DNA from: Gordonia soli NBRC 108243 | GTDB lineage: Bacteria > Actinomycetota > Actinomycetes > Mycobacteriales > Mycobacteriaceae | Direction of reading: 5' to 3' | Length of the DNA: 64,000 bases | Assembly (NCBI RefSeq): GCF_000334455.1 | Contig: NZ_BANX01000002.1 | Location: 1-64,000, forward strand | Shown here: one piece after another, positions 50,158 to 59,086 of the stretch | Layout of the letters: each line of letters starts with the position of its first letter | How positions within the stretch are numbered: position 1 is the stretch's first letter | Translations under genes and position numbers: made by a program | Notes under the pieces: model-generated | Told to the model about the DNA's origin: nothing | The model's database searches: none | The model's input: only the letters and a program-made list of their open reading frames with translations

Positions 50158-51471
50158 TCAGCCGTTACCGGGTGAGTTGAACGGGTTGGTCCCGTTGAAC
50201 ACCATCCACACCGCGACCGCAGCGCCGATCCCGACGAGGAGGAGCAGCAACGATCCCCACGACGGTCGGCGCGCCCAGCCCCGCGGCGCGTCGAGTGCGA
50301 TCCGACCGGGGCCGGTCAGGATGATCACCGCGGCGGCCAGCGCCAGGAGCAATTCGTACTCGATCCCGGAGCCGTTGCCGTCGGCGGCGAAGAACCACAC
50401 CCCACCTGCCAGCGTCGACTTGTACGCGCCCGCGATCAGCAGCACACCCAGCGCACCCGCGGCCGCGACGGGCGTGAACAGTCCGACGACCAGGAGCACA
50501 CCGCTGAGCGTCTCGGTGATGGCGCCGACGATCGCGAGGGGCCGCGCGGCGTCCGGTGTGAACCCGATCGCCGGATTCGTCGAGTTCAGCAAGAAGTCCT
50601 CGAATCCGCTGAGGCGAGGACCGTTCCACAGCCCGAAGAGCTTCTGCGCCCCGTGCGCCACGAGAATCGCGCCGACACCGACGCGGAGCAGCAACAGACC
50701 GATGTCGAGTGTGCCGCGCCGCGCGCGTCGCTCGGCGTCCTCGAGTTCGTCCTCGGCCACGCGCAGCCGACGATCCGACGGTTCGTCGTGGTCGGCCTCG
50801 TCGTACAGGTGTCGGGTCTCCGGCGAGTCGTAGGCTGCCGGGGAGTCGAATGTCGGCGCATCGAACTCGGGGGCCGCCGGTGGCAGTGGATCGCCTGCGG
50901 CGAACGCGGTGGTGGCCGTCTCGTCGGCGACGGGTTCCGCGGGGTCGGGCGCGGGTCGACGTCCCGACTTCGCGGACGTGACGGGTGCGGCGGCGGGGAA
51001 CGCGACCGTCGGGTCGGCCGGGTCCTTCGGTGTCGCGGGTCCGGTCGCTCCGAATCCGGCTGCCCCCGAACCCGCCCGGGGCGGTCCTGCAGCGGGCGGA
51101 CCCGCAGGGTCGCTGCCCGGCGCTGCGGGCGCGGGCACCGTCGGTGCGGTCGATCCGGCCCTCGGGCGGCCCGTTGCGGATCTGGGCGTACCGGCCGGGA
51201 TGGCGGTGGTGTCGACGTCGTCCGGGTCCAGGTCGTCGAGATCGTCCACCCGGGACACACCCCGCCCCGGGTCGGTCGCGTGCCGTGCGTAGAAGGAGTC
51301 CCGATCCGCCGTCGTCGACGGCCGCCGGGTCAGTGCCTCGCCCGCCGTCGCCCGCGGGCCGCTGGGTGGGTTCTCGGCTGCCGCTCGCTCGAGCTCGCCG
51401 GCGTCGATCTCCCCGGTCGGTTCGTCGTACGGACTGGAACCGCTGGTCGCGTTCGTGTCACGTTCGCTCAC
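50158..51471 (-). CDS. DoxX-family membrane protein with long disordered N-terminus
   Basis: This 437-residue protein has about 240 N-terminal residues rich in P, A, D and G without predicted structure. A DoxX domain of four helices follows (LLLRVGVGAILVAHGAQKLFGLWNG, PLAIVGAITETLSGVLLVVG, AAGALGVLLIAGAYKSTLAGG, LLLALAAAVIILTGPG), then one terminal helix. GAQKLFG is the DoxX family motif. The M. tuberculosis homologue (Rv3005c type) forms a redox complex with SseA and SodA. That partner set is family knowledge and is not encoded here. It starts with GTG. Confidence 0.8.
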   Translation of the reverse strand: MSERDTNATSGSSPYDEPTGEIDAGELERAAAENPPSGPRATAGEALTRRPSTTADRDSFYARHATDPGRGVSRVDDLDDLDPDDVDTTAIPAGTPRSATGRPRAGSTAPTVPAPAAPGSDPAGPPAAGPPRAGSGAAGFGATGPATPKDPADPTVAFPAAAPVTSAKSGRRPAPDPAEPVADETATTAFAAGDPLPPAAPEFDAPTFDSPAAYDSPETRHLYDEADHDEPSDRRLRVAEDELEDAERRARRGTLDIGLLLLRVGVGAILVAHGAQKLFGLWNGPRLSGFEDFLLNSTNPAIGFTPDAARPLAIVGAITETLSGVLLVVGLFTPVAAAGALGVLLIAGAYKSTLAGGVWFFAADGNGSGIEYELLLALAAAVIILTGPGRIALDAPRGWARRPSWGSLLLLLVGIGAAVAVWMVFNGTNPFNSPGNG

Positions 51472-51553
51472 ATGCCCGACTCTAGAGGTTCCCGGCGCTG
51501 TGCCCGACGATCAGCGCACGGTGGGTCGTGATCGATCGCCTACTGTGGTTGGC

Positions 51554-52720
51554 ATGATCCGCGAGCGCGACGGGCACGGTCGCACCGATGCCGGCGTACG
51601 TCGTCGCCACAGTGCGGCCGTGATCCTCGTCGCAGTGGTCGCGATGGTCCTGGCCGGGTGCGCGGACTTCACCGAGCAGGATCGCGCCAAGGACGCCGGC
51701 ACCTTCAGCGCGAACAACGAGTCGATGGCGATCCGGCAGACCCCGCCGCCGCGCAGCGCGCCGACCGAGACACAGCCGCCACCCCCGCCGGGTCCCTGTG
51801 TCGATCCCGATCCCGCGGTCATCGCCACCTGCCTCGCATCGACCGGCGGCGTGCGTGCCGGTGACGACAAAGGAGACGTGACCACCGTCGCGGAACGGAC
51901 CACGGGCCGGATCGTCACCACCAAACGGTATGGACCGCAACGGGTCCTGGGCACCGTTCCGGTCGACTCCTCGGGAGACGGCGGACTCGTCGACTTCGCC
52001 CTGTCCCCCACCTATGCGCAGGACCAGCTGATCTACGCCCTGGTGACGACGCCGTCGGACAACAGGATCGTGCGCCTGGCACCGGGCGACGTACCCAAGC
52101 CGATCCTCACCGGGATTCCCAAGGGCCAGACCGGGAACATGGGCGCGATGTTCTTCCGGACACCACGAGAACTGGTGGTCGCGACCGGCGATGCCGGCAA
52201 TCCGGCATCCGCGGGTGACCCCGGCTCGTTGGCCGGCAAGGTGTTGCTCGTGACCGCCCTGGGGTCCGGTGACAACCCCCGACCTCGAATCCTGGCCTCC
52301 GGCTTGGGGTCCAACGTGTCGCTGTGCCCGAGCCCGACGAGCGGTTCGTTGTACATCGCCGACCAGGCACCGGCCGAGGACCGGATCCAGGTGCTCGAAC
52401 GAAGCGGCCTCAAGCCGTTGTGGACCTGGCCGGACAAGCCTCAGATCGCGGGATGCGCGGTCTCGGCCGGCAGCATCTTCGTCTCCACCACCCGAACCCA
52501 GCAGATCCTCGGCATCAACGAGCCGACGCGGCAGCGGCCGACCATCTCACCGCCGACCGTCGCGCTCGAGAAGCGTTATGGCGCACTGGGGCGGATGACC
52601 GCACTCGAGAACGGCCTGATCCAGTTCGCGACCGTCAACCGCGAGAGCGGTAAGCCGGTCAGTACCGATGACCGCGTGGTCAAGTTCTTCCCGCCGTCGG
52701 CGTCCGAAGACCGCACCTGA
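51554..52720 (+). CDS. lppZ: LppZ-like lipoprotein with glucose/sorbosone dehydrogenase-type propeller
   Basis: This 388-residue protein starts at the ATG at 51554. Its signal peptide contains the lipobox VLAGC at about residue 31-35, so it is probably lipidated and membrane-anchored. After a Pro-rich linker (TETQPPPPPGPC) comes a propeller-type domain (DFALSPTYAQDQLIYALVTT, VVATGDAGNPASAGDPGSLAGKVL). It matches Rv3006 in sequence style and position. The enzymatic role is unproven. TACTGT 13 nt before the ATG suggests a leaderless mRNA. The upstream in-frame start at 51455 overlaps the DoxX gene. Confidence 0.83.
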   Translation: MIRERDGHGRTDAGVRRRHSAAVILVAVVAMVLAGCADFTEQDRAKDAGTFSANNESMAIRQTPPPRSAPTETQPPPPPGPCVDPDPAVIATCLASTGGVRAGDDKGDVTTVAERTTGRIVTTKRYGPQRVLGTVPVDSSGDGGLVDFALSPTYAQDQLIYALVTTPSDNRIVRLAPGDVPKPILTGIPKGQTGNMGAMFFRTPRELVVATGDAGNPASAGDPGSLAGKVLLVTALGSGDNPRPRILASGLGSNVSLCPSPTSGSLYIADQAPAEDRIQVLERSGLKPLWTWPDKPQIAGCAVSAGSIFVSTTRTQQILGINEPTRQRPTISPPTVALEKRYGALGRMTALENGLIQFATVNRESGKPVSTDDRVVKFFPPSASEDRT

Positions 52721-52738
52721 TCGGCATCCGTCGATTCG

Positions 52739-52819
52739 GCTGAGGTGCGTCGACGACGCATGTGACGTCGGTCGGCGACGCCGTGGGGCCGCGGACGGCT
52801 GCGACCTCAGAAGACCTCA
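52739..52819. terminator. Inverted repeats between convergent lppZ and gatB
   Basis: CGGCTGAGGT near 52738-52747 is repeated as ACCTCAGCCG near 52811-52820. A smaller TGCGTC-GAC-GACGCA hairpin lies between them near 52744-52760. This may be a termination region; T-runs are absent. Confidence 0.4.
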
Positions 52820-52849
52820 GCCGACGAGGTCGTCACGCCAGTACCCGAT

Positions 52850-54352
52850 TCAGCTGCAGGCGGCGATGACCAGTTCCTTGACACGGGCGGGATCTGCCTG
52901 GCCGCGCGTCGCCTTCATCACGTCGCCGACGATCTTGCCTGCTGCCGCGACCTTGCCGCCGCGGATCTTCTCGGCGATGTCGGGGTTGGCGGCCAGCGCC
53001 TCGTCGACCGCCTTCTGCAATGCGGAGTCGTCGCGGACGACCTCGAGTCCGCGGTCGGCGACGACCTGCTCGGGCTCGCCCTCGCCGTCGAGGACGCCGA
53101 CGGCGACCTGTTGCGCGAGCTTGGTGGTGAGCTTGCCCTCGTCGACGAGGCCGATGATCGACGCGACCTGGGCAGGGGTGATCGTCAGGTCGGCCAGCTC
53201 GACCTCACGGCTGTTGGCCTGCTGGGCGAGGAAGGAGACCCACCAGCCGCGGGCGGCCTCGGCGCCCGCGCCGGCGTCGACGGTGGCGATGATCAGGTCG
53301 ACCGCACCGACGTTGACGAGGTCGCGCATCACCTCGTCGGAGACACCCCACTCCTCCTGGATCCGGGCGCGGCGCACCCACGGCAGTTCCGGCAGCGTGG
53401 TGCCCAGCTGCTCGATCCACTCCGCGGCGGGCTGGACCGGCGGGAGATCGGGTTCCGGGAAGTACCGGTAGTCCTCGGCCGTCTCCTTGCGCCGTCCGGC
53501 CGACGTCGTGCCGTCCGTCTCGTGGTAATGCCGTGTCTCCTGGACGATCTCGCCGCCCGCGAGCAGGATGGCCGCCTGGCGGCGCATCTCGTAGGTGATC
53601 GCGACCTCGACGCTCTTCAGCGAGTTCACGTTCTTGGTCTCGGTGCGCGTACCGAACTCGGCGGCCCCCGTGGGCTTCAGCGAGACGTTGGCGTCGCAGC
53701 GCAACGATCCCTGATCCATCCGGACGTCGGAGACGTCGAGGGCTTTCAGCAGATCGCGGAGTGCGGTGACGTAGGCCCGGGCCACCTCGGGTGCGCGGGC
53801 GCCGGCACCGACGATCGGTCGGGTCACGATCTCGACCAGCGGCACACCTGCACGGTTGTAGTCCAGCAGCGAGTGGCTCGCTCCGTGGATACGTCCCGAC
53901 CCGCCGATGTGCAGCGACTTACCGGTGTCCTCCTCCATGTGCGCGCGCTCGATCTCGACGCGCCACTCGGTGCCGTCGGTGAGCACGACGTCCAGGTGAC
54001 CGTCGAAGGCGATGGGCTCGTCGTACTGCGAGATCTGGTAGTTCTTCGGCTGGTCCGGGTAGAAGTAGTTCTTCCGCGCGAAGACGCTGGAGGGCCGGAT
54101 CGAGCAGTTCAACGCCAACCCGATGCGGATGGCGGACTCGATCGCCTTCTCGTTGGCGACCGGCAGCGATCCGGGCAACCCGATGCAGACCGGACACACC
54201 TGGGTGTTGGGATCGGCTCCGAAGGTGGTCGGGCATCCGCAGAACATCTTGGTGGCGGTGCCCAGTTCGACGTGGACCTCGAGGCCCATGACCGGGTCGA
54301 ACTTCTCGATCACCTGGTCATAGTCGATGAGCTCCACGGCGGCTGCAGTCAT
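52850..54352 (-). CDS. gatB: Aspartyl/glutamyl-tRNA amidotransferase subunit B
   Basis: This 500-residue protein has [22 protein letters not shown] at the N-terminus, [38 protein letters not shown], and a C-terminal YqeY-like tail ending KGTRGQ-type sequence. The CxC...CxxC pattern is the zinc site. GatB binds the misacylated tRNA and pairs with GatA and GatC. ATG at 54352 has TAGACT 13 nt upstream. It is separated from gatA/gatC by pfkA, pspC and others, as in mycobacteria. Confidence 0.95.
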   Translation of the reverse strand: MTAAAVELIDYDQVIEKFDPVMGLEVHVELGTATKMFCGCPTTFGADPNTQVCPVCIGLPGSLPVANEKAIESAIRIGLALNCSIRPSSVFARKNYFYPDQPKNYQISQYDEPIAFDGHLDVVLTDGTEWRVEIERAHMEEDTGKSLHIGGSGRIHGASHSLLDYNRAGVPLVEIVTRPIVGAGARAPEVARAYVTALRDLLKALDVSDVRMDQGSLRCDANVSLKPTGAAEFGTRTETKNVNSLKSVEVAITYEMRRQAAILLAGGEIVQETRHYHETDGTTSAGRRKETAEDYRYFPEPDLPPVQPAAEWIEQLGTTLPELPWVRRARIQEEWGVSDEVMRDLVNVGAVDLIIATVDAGAGAEAARGWWVSFLAQQANSREVELADLTITPAQVASIIGLVDEGKLTTKLAQQVAVGVLDGEGEPEQVVADRGLEVVRDDSALQKAVDEALAANPDIAEKIRGGKVAAAGKIVGDVMKATRGQADPARVKELVIAACS

Positions 54353-54498
54353 GGCGATCAGTCTATTCGTCGGCCGACCGGGACGAGACGGGGGTGAGCC
54401 CCGCGGGCCACCTGATTCCCGGGTCACGTTCAGGGGAAACCCCGATGCCGATGCTGATCGGCGTCCGTAGCGTCGATGGAGACGAAAGGACATCGATC

Positions 54499-54747
54499 AT
54501 GACGATCCAGACCACCGACCCCACCCGCAAGCTGATGCGTTCGCGGAGCGATTCCTGGCTCGGCGGTGTATGCGGCGGACTCGCACGGCGGTTCGGCATC
54601 GACGCCACGCTCGTGCGGGTGCTGTTCGTGCTGTCGATCCTGCTGCCTGGCCCGCAGGTACTGCTCTACCTGGTGCTGTGGCTGATCATCCCTCGCGAAC
54701 CCGTTCCGGGCACCGTCGCACCGATCGCCTACCCACCCGCCGTCTGA
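54499..54747 (+). CDS. PspC-domain membrane protein
   Basis: This 82-residue protein has the PspC pattern: RSRSDSWLGGVCGGLARRFGIDATLVRVLFVLSILLPG, followed by a membrane helix ending LYLVLWLIIPRE. PspC domains occur in phage-shock and envelope-stress proteins; here the function is unassigned. AAAGGA lies upstream of the ATG at 54499. It is divergent from gatB and converges on pfkA with a 22-bp gap. Confidence 0.82.
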   Translation: MTIQTTDPTRKLMRSRSDSWLGGVCGGLARRFGIDATLVRVLFVLSILLPGPQVLLYLVLWLIIPREPVPGTVAPIAYPPAV

Positions 54748-54769
54748 GGCCGATGCCCTGGGGTCCGCG

Positions 54770-55804
54770 TCATCCGAAGATGACGCGGATCTCCTGGTAC
54801 TGATCCTGGGGAACCGTCTTGTGGTTGGCGAGCGCCTCGTCGAAGCCGACCCGCACGATGTCGGTGCCGCGCAGCGCGACCATCTGGCCCCAACCGCGGT
54901 CGGCGATCAGATCGGTGGTCGCCATCCCCAGGCGGGTGGCGAGCACACGATCGAAACCGGTGGGGACACCGCCGCGTTGGATGTGCCCGAGCACGGTGGC
55001 CCTCGTCTCGATGCCGGTCCGCTCCTGGATCAACGGGGCGAGCACCTCCGCGATGCCGCCGAGTCGCGGACGGTTGAACCCGTCGAGCCCCTTGGTCGAG
55101 TGGGCGTCGGACATCTCGGGCAGCTTGAACCCCTCGGCGACCACCACCATCGGCGAACGACCGCGCTTCTTGACGCTGGTCACCCATGCACAGATCTGGT
55201 CGATGCTCTCCGGTTGCTCGGGAATGAGGATGGCGTGGGCACCGCCCGCGATCCCCGAGTAGAGCGCGATCCAGCCGGCGTGGCGCCCCATCACCTCGAG
55301 CACCATGCAGCGCTTGTGGGAGTTGCCGGTGGTCCGTAGTCGGTCGATCGCCTCGGTGGCGATCTCCACGGCCGTGTTGAAACCGAAGGTGTAGTCCGTG
55401 GCGTCGAGGTCGTTGTCGATGGTCTTGGGGACGCCGACGATGTTGATGCCGTCCTCGTACAGTCGCTTCGACGCCGATGCGGTTCCCTCACCGCCGATGG
55501 CGACCACGCCGTCGAGATCGAGCCGATCGAGGACCTTCGCGATGTTCTCCGCGCCGCCGTCGGGTTCCTGATACGGCCCGAATCGACTGGTGCCCAAGAT
55601 CGTTCCGCCCTGGTGCGACAGACCGCGGACGACCGAGCGGTCGAGATCCATCACCTCGCCGTGGACGAGACCCCACCATCCGTCGCGGAACCCGACGAAC
55701 TCCTGGCCGTAGACGGTCTCCCCCTTGAGCACCGCGCCGCGGATGACGGCGTTGAGGCCGGGGCAGTCGCCGCCGGAGGTGAGGATGCCGAACCGCTTGC
55801 CCAT
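54770..55804 (-). CDS. pfkA: 6-phosphofructokinase
   Basis: This 344-residue protein has FGILTSGGDCPGLNAVIRG at the N-terminus, GGEGTASASKRL, the substrate motif PKTIDNDLDATDYTFGFNTA and MGRHAGWIAL. Phosphofructokinases use ATP or pyrophosphate. The first part of GGEG is a region that helps decide this, so both remain possible, although actinobacterial PfkA proteins of this type are usually ATP-dependent. It phosphorylates fructose-6-phosphate in glycolysis. It starts with ATG at 55804. A 319-bp gap with the 21-bp repeats lies upstream. Confidence 0.93.
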   Translation of the reverse strand: MGKRFGILTSGGDCPGLNAVIRGAVLKGETVYGQEFVGFRDGWWGLVHGEVMDLDRSVVRGLSHQGGTILGTSRFGPYQEPDGGAENIAKVLDRLDLDGVVAIGGEGTASASKRLYEDGINIVGVPKTIDNDLDATDYTFGFNTAVEIATEAIDRLRTTGNSHKRCMVLEVMGRHAGWIALYSGIAGGAHAILIPEQPESIDQICAWVTSVKKRGRSPMVVVAEGFKLPEMSDAHSTKGLDGFNRPRLGGIAEVLAPLIQERTGIETRATVLGHIQRGGVPTGFDRVLATRLGMATTDLIADRGWGQMVALRGTDIVRVGFDEALANHKTVPQDQYQEIRVIFG

Positions 55805-55934
55805 CGTCGAGAAGCCTCCCTGTCGGTCCGCCGTCGCATCCGGTAGCGGATCCGATCACTGCCCCAATCTAGTGGCCGACGGTCGCGCGCGCCGGATACC
55901 CGGGGTCCGCGCAGCAAGACGCGACACCCGAGCA

Positions 55935-56114
55935 CGTCGATCGTGCGCTCCAGATCGTCGACCGTGCGCTCTGGATCGTTGACCGTGCGCTCTAGAGCGT
56001 TGACCGTGCGCCTCTACCTCTTCCCGGCTACAGATCAGCGCACGATGAACGAGTTCAAGCGCACGATCGACGTGCTCCGGCGCACGATGAACGAGCTCGA
56101 GCGCACGATCGACG
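55935..56114. repeat. Mirrored 4+4 array of 21-bp repeats
   Basis: Four direct units lie at 55935-55955, 55956-55976, 55977-55997 and 55998-56018. After a 12-bp spacer (56019-56030) come four units of the opposite orientation at 56031-56051, 56052-56072, 56073-56093 and 56094-56114. The shared core is CGTYSAYCGTGCGCT. The two halves could pair in RNA. It sits 9 bp after the response-regulator stop codon and 130 bp before the pfkA start. No spacers or cas genes occur, so it is not CRISPR. Confidence 0.92.
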
Positions 56115-56123
56115 AATCGCGGG

Positions 56124-56780
56124 CTACTTGAGACCGTTCTCGTAGGCGAAGACGACGGCCTGCGCGCGGTCGCGCAGCTGCAGCTTGCCGAGCACGCTGC
56201 TCACGTGCGTCTTCACGGTCTGCTCGGAGACGAACAACTCGGTCGCGATCTCCCCGTTCGACTTGCCGTCCGCAACCAGGTCGAGGACCTCTCGCTCGCG
56301 CGGGGTGAGCACGTCCGCGGCGCGGGACGGCGTCCGCCCACGGGACCGACGCGCGGTCACCTCGGTGATCAGGCGTCGGGTGATCGACGGCGCGAGCAGA
56401 GCCTCGCCTGCCGCGACCACGCGTACCGCGCGCACCAACTCCTCCGCCGGTGCGTCCTTCAGCAGGAATCCTGACGCTCCGATGCGGAGGGCCTCGTAGA
56501 CGTAGTCGTCGATGTCGAAGGTGGTGAGCATCAGGACCCGGGTCTCGCGCTCGGTGCGATGTGGCCCGAGGATCTGTTCGGCGGCCCACAGTCCGTCCCG
56601 CTGAGGCATCCGGACGTCCATCAGTACGACGTCGGGCTGGAGCCGGGTGACGACCTCGACGGCCGCGACCCCGTCGGCGGCATCGCCCAGCACGGAGATG
56701 TCCTCCTGGGCGGCGAGCAACGCCGAGAACCCCTGACGCACCATGGCCTGATCATCGGCGATCACAACGGTGATGGGCAC
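56124..56780 (-). CDS. NarL/LuxR-type response regulator
   Basis: This 218-residue protein has a receiver domain (VVIADDQAMVRQGFSALL, phospho-acceptor Asp in VLMDVRMPQRDGL near residue 54, Lys in GFLLKDAP). The LuxR-type helix-turn-helix is LTPREREVLDLVADGKSNGEIATELFVSEQTVKTHV. It is cotranscribed with the histidine kinase 10 bp upstream. The target genes are unknown. Its stop lies 9 bp from the mirrored 21-bp repeat array. Confidence 0.93.
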   Translation of the reverse strand: MPITVVIADDQAMVRQGFSALLAAQEDISVLGDAADGVAAVEVVTRLQPDVVLMDVRMPQRDGLWAAEQILGPHRTERETRVLMLTTFDIDDYVYEALRIGASGFLLKDAPAEELVRAVRVVAAGEALLAPSITRRLITEVTARRSRGRTPSRAADVLTPREREVLDLVADGKSNGEIATELFVSEQTVKTHVSSVLGKLQLRDRAQAVVFAYENGLK

Positions 56781-56790
56781 GAGGTGCAGC

Positions 56791-58164
56791 CTAGTGGGTA
56801 CCGGGTCGGTCTCCGGCGGAGGTCGGCACTCCGGCGGACGTCGCCGACCCCTCGATCGCTGGACGGTCGCCCGACACCGTCGGCGTCTCGTCGATCATCC
56901 GGATCGTCGCCTCGCCCAGCGGGATCAGGGCCCGGACGGCGAATCCCCCGTCCGGGGTCGGACCGGCCCCGAGGGTGCCACCCACGGTCTTCGCGCGGTC
57001 GATCATCCCGGGGATACCGGCACCCCCGCCGGAGAGACCCATCGGCGCCGCGGTGGCGACCGAATTGCGCACACCGACCTCGAGACCCGCTGTGCCGTGA
57101 GCGATCACGCGAACGTCTATCCGCGAACCGGGCGCATGGCGGGTCGCGTTGGCCAGGGATTCCTGGATGATGCGGTACACCACAAGCGCGGCGGTGTCGC
57201 CGACCAGCGAATGATCCAGCTCGTCGACCAGGGTGACCTCGGCACCGGTCCGGCGCGTCGCATCGACCAGTGCCTCGATGTCGTCGAGCCCGGGATTGGG
57301 TGCAGCCGGTGCGTCACCCTCGAGCCGGAGCACGCCCAACAACTGGCGGACCTCGTTCAGCGAGGTGCGCGCAGCGCTGGCGATCTCGTCGAACTCGCCG
57401 GCAGCCTCGTCGCTCACCTCGGAGAGGCGGTAGCGGGCGGTCTGGGCCATCACCACCACCACCGACATCCGATGGGCGACGACATCGTGGAGATCTCGCG
57501 CGATCCGGGCCCGCTCCTCCAGGACGACCTTCTGCGACTCGGCGAGTTCGGTCTCCTCCGTGCGCGCGCGCAGCTGGCGACGGGAACGGACCAGGAATCG
57601 GATCAGTGCCACCACGATGGCGAGGAACGTGAGCCCGAAGGCCCAACCGAGTCCGTCGTTGCCGGGGGCCGCGAAGTAGATGACCAGACAGGTGCTGACC
57701 CAGACCACCGGCAACCAGGTCAGTGGTCCGCGGAGGTAGGTGCAGGTGGTGAGGACCAGCAGCACGATGAGATGCGTCACCTGGATCGACCAGGGCCATC
57801 CGTTGGCCGTCGGGATGATGAGGCCGATGACCTGCGCAGACACCACGGAGACAGCCCAGCCGACCGTCGGTGCGGCCCAGGCGAGCGCGAGGGGCAGGGA
57901 GGCGAACGCCGCGACCACCGGAAGCGTGTACGCAGGCAGTTCGTGGGTCAGCGGCAGGGTCGGCCAGGCAATCGAATACATGACGAGCGCGGCGAACAGG
58001 AAGAACCAGTTGACTCGCGACGAGAAGTACCGCTGAACTGCGGGATCCTGGGCAGCGGGTAACTCGGAGAGCTCTCGCATCATCGCAGAACCCGCGGCCA
58101 CCACCCCTCGCCGCAGTCGGTGGGGCCGACCGTCCGCACGCCGCGATCTGTACCGTCGAAACAT
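56791..58164 (-). CDS. NarL-partner sensor histidine kinase (HisKA_3 type)
   Basis: This protein of about 457 residues has five or more membrane segments in the first 190 residues (including FFLFAALVMYSIAW and SVVSAQVIGLIIP). The dimerisation/phospho-acceptor motif ERARIARDLHDVVAHRMSVVVVMAQ follows (His near 235), then an HATPase domain with IIQESLANATRHAPGS and GLSGGGAGIPGMIDRAKTVGGTL. The C-terminal 50 residues are low complexity. An ATG at 58164 has GAGGTG suitably placed; ATGs at 58170 and 58182 are possible. No periplasmic sensor domain is visible, so the signal may be membrane-linked. Confidence 0.88.
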   Translation of the reverse strand: MFRRYRSRRADGRPHRLRRGVVAAGSAMMRELSELPAAQDPAVQRYFSSRVNWFFLFAALVMYSIAWPTLPLTHELPAYTLPVVAAFASLPLALAWAAPTVGWAVSVVSAQVIGLIIPTANGWPWSIQVTHLIVLLVLTTCTYLRGPLTWLPVVWVSTCLVIYFAAPGNDGLGWAFGLTFLAIVVALIRFLVRSRRQLRARTEETELAESQKVVLEERARIARDLHDVVAHRMSVVVVMAQTARYRLSEVSDEAAGEFDEIASAARTSLNEVRQLLGVLRLEGDAPAAPNPGLDDIEALVDATRRTGAEVTLVDELDHSLVGDTAALVVYRIIQESLANATRHAPGSRIDVRVIAHGTAGLEVGVRNSVATAAPMGLSGGGAGIPGMIDRAKTVGGTLGAGPTPDGGFAVRALIPLGEATIRMIDETPTVSGDRPAIEGSATSAGVPTSAGDRPGTH

Positions 58165-58342
58165 GTTCATCACCTCGAGCACTCACGGTAGAGGGCGCTG
58201 CCCGACGAGTCCTCATACTTCTGAGTGATCTCGTCTGTCCACCGTCGGGATGAGACCCGGGGGTCGGATCACGCCCGGATCGAGTCGAGAACCGGACCGA
58301 CGGGCGATGTCCGATGAGAAGTCCGCGAGCAGTGTGACCGTC

Positions 58343-59086
58343 ATGCGAATCCGAACCCGACTGTCCACTGCCCGTGATCTGTTGCTGTCCCTGATGCGCC
58401 GGATGCTGACCATGGCGTCCGGGTCCGTCCGTCTCCACCGCCGGGTCCATCTCTCTCCCAAGACCATCGGCACCACGTTGGCGATCATGATCGCCGGCGT
58501 CGGACTGGCGATCGGTACCGCACGCGCCGACGCCCTGCACCGCGAATCCATCGGCACCGACAGTGGCGGAACCGTCGATCGTGTCTCCGCCCACAGCCAG
58601 GAACCGCACGACGCCAGGGTGATCCGTCTCCTCACCGGCCGCCATCCGGCCGACAGCGTCGCGGCGCTGCCTGCCGACTTCGTCGCCGAGTTCGGTTATC
58701 GCCCGAGGATCGTCGACGGCTACCCGACCAACCCGACCGGAGATGGCTGCTCGTCGCCGCTCCCGATGCCCACTCACTTCGAACAACTCTGCCGCACCCA
58801 CGATTTCGGCTACGACGTATTGAGACACGCTGAGCGGGCGGGGCATCCGCTCGGCGGTTGGGCGCGTCGTGACCTCGACAGAATGCTCGCCGACCGGATG
58901 CAGCGCTCGTGCACGAACAGCACCTGTGTCGCCGCCGCCGAGTCGGCGCGACTCGCGCTGGCGGTCAACACCTGGCGACAGCACGACGGACCCCCTCGAC
59001 CGGAGGACACCGAGCAGATCCTCACGTCCGGCGCGGCACGCGTCTGGTCGGCGGTCACCGACGTCCGTTCCGGGGTGCCGGCGTGA
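58343..59086 (+). CDS. Prokaryotic phospholipase A2-like exported protein
   Basis: With an ATG at 58343 this is a 247-residue protein with a long basic N-terminus and a hydrophobic segment (TIGTTLAIMIAGVGLAIGTARA) that looks like a signal anchor or signal peptide. The domain has the bacterial PLA2 motif CRTHDFGYDVL (His-Asp pair near residue 157), plus GCSSP upstream and paired cysteines later (RSCTNSTCVAA). Such enzymes cleave the sn-2 acyl chain of phospholipids. Its stop overlaps the next start (GTGA), indicating coupled translation with an alpha/beta-hydrolase protein. Confidence 0.75.
   Translation: MRIRTRLSTARDLLLSLMRRMLTMASGSVRLHRRVHLSPKTIGTTLAIMIAGVGLAIGTARADALHRESIGTDSGGTVDRVSAHSQEPHDARVIRLLTGRHPADSVAALPADFVAEFGYRPRIVDGYPTNPTGDGCSSPLPMPTHFEQLCRTHDFGYDVLRHAERAGHPLGGWARRDLDRMLADRMQRSCTNSTCVAAAESARLALAVNTWRQHDGPPRPEDTEQILTSGAARVWSAVTDVRSGVPA

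Noticed and set aside
55935..56114. Considered as a CRISPR array
   Set aside because: The repeats are contiguous with no spacers, the period is 21 bp, orientation flips in the middle, and no cas genes occur in the window.
55943..56131. 62-codon open frame over the 21-bp array, with heptad-like RTMNELE repeats
   Set aside because: The heptads follow automatically from the 21-bp DNA period, and the array turns around in the middle of the frame. No start signal was found.
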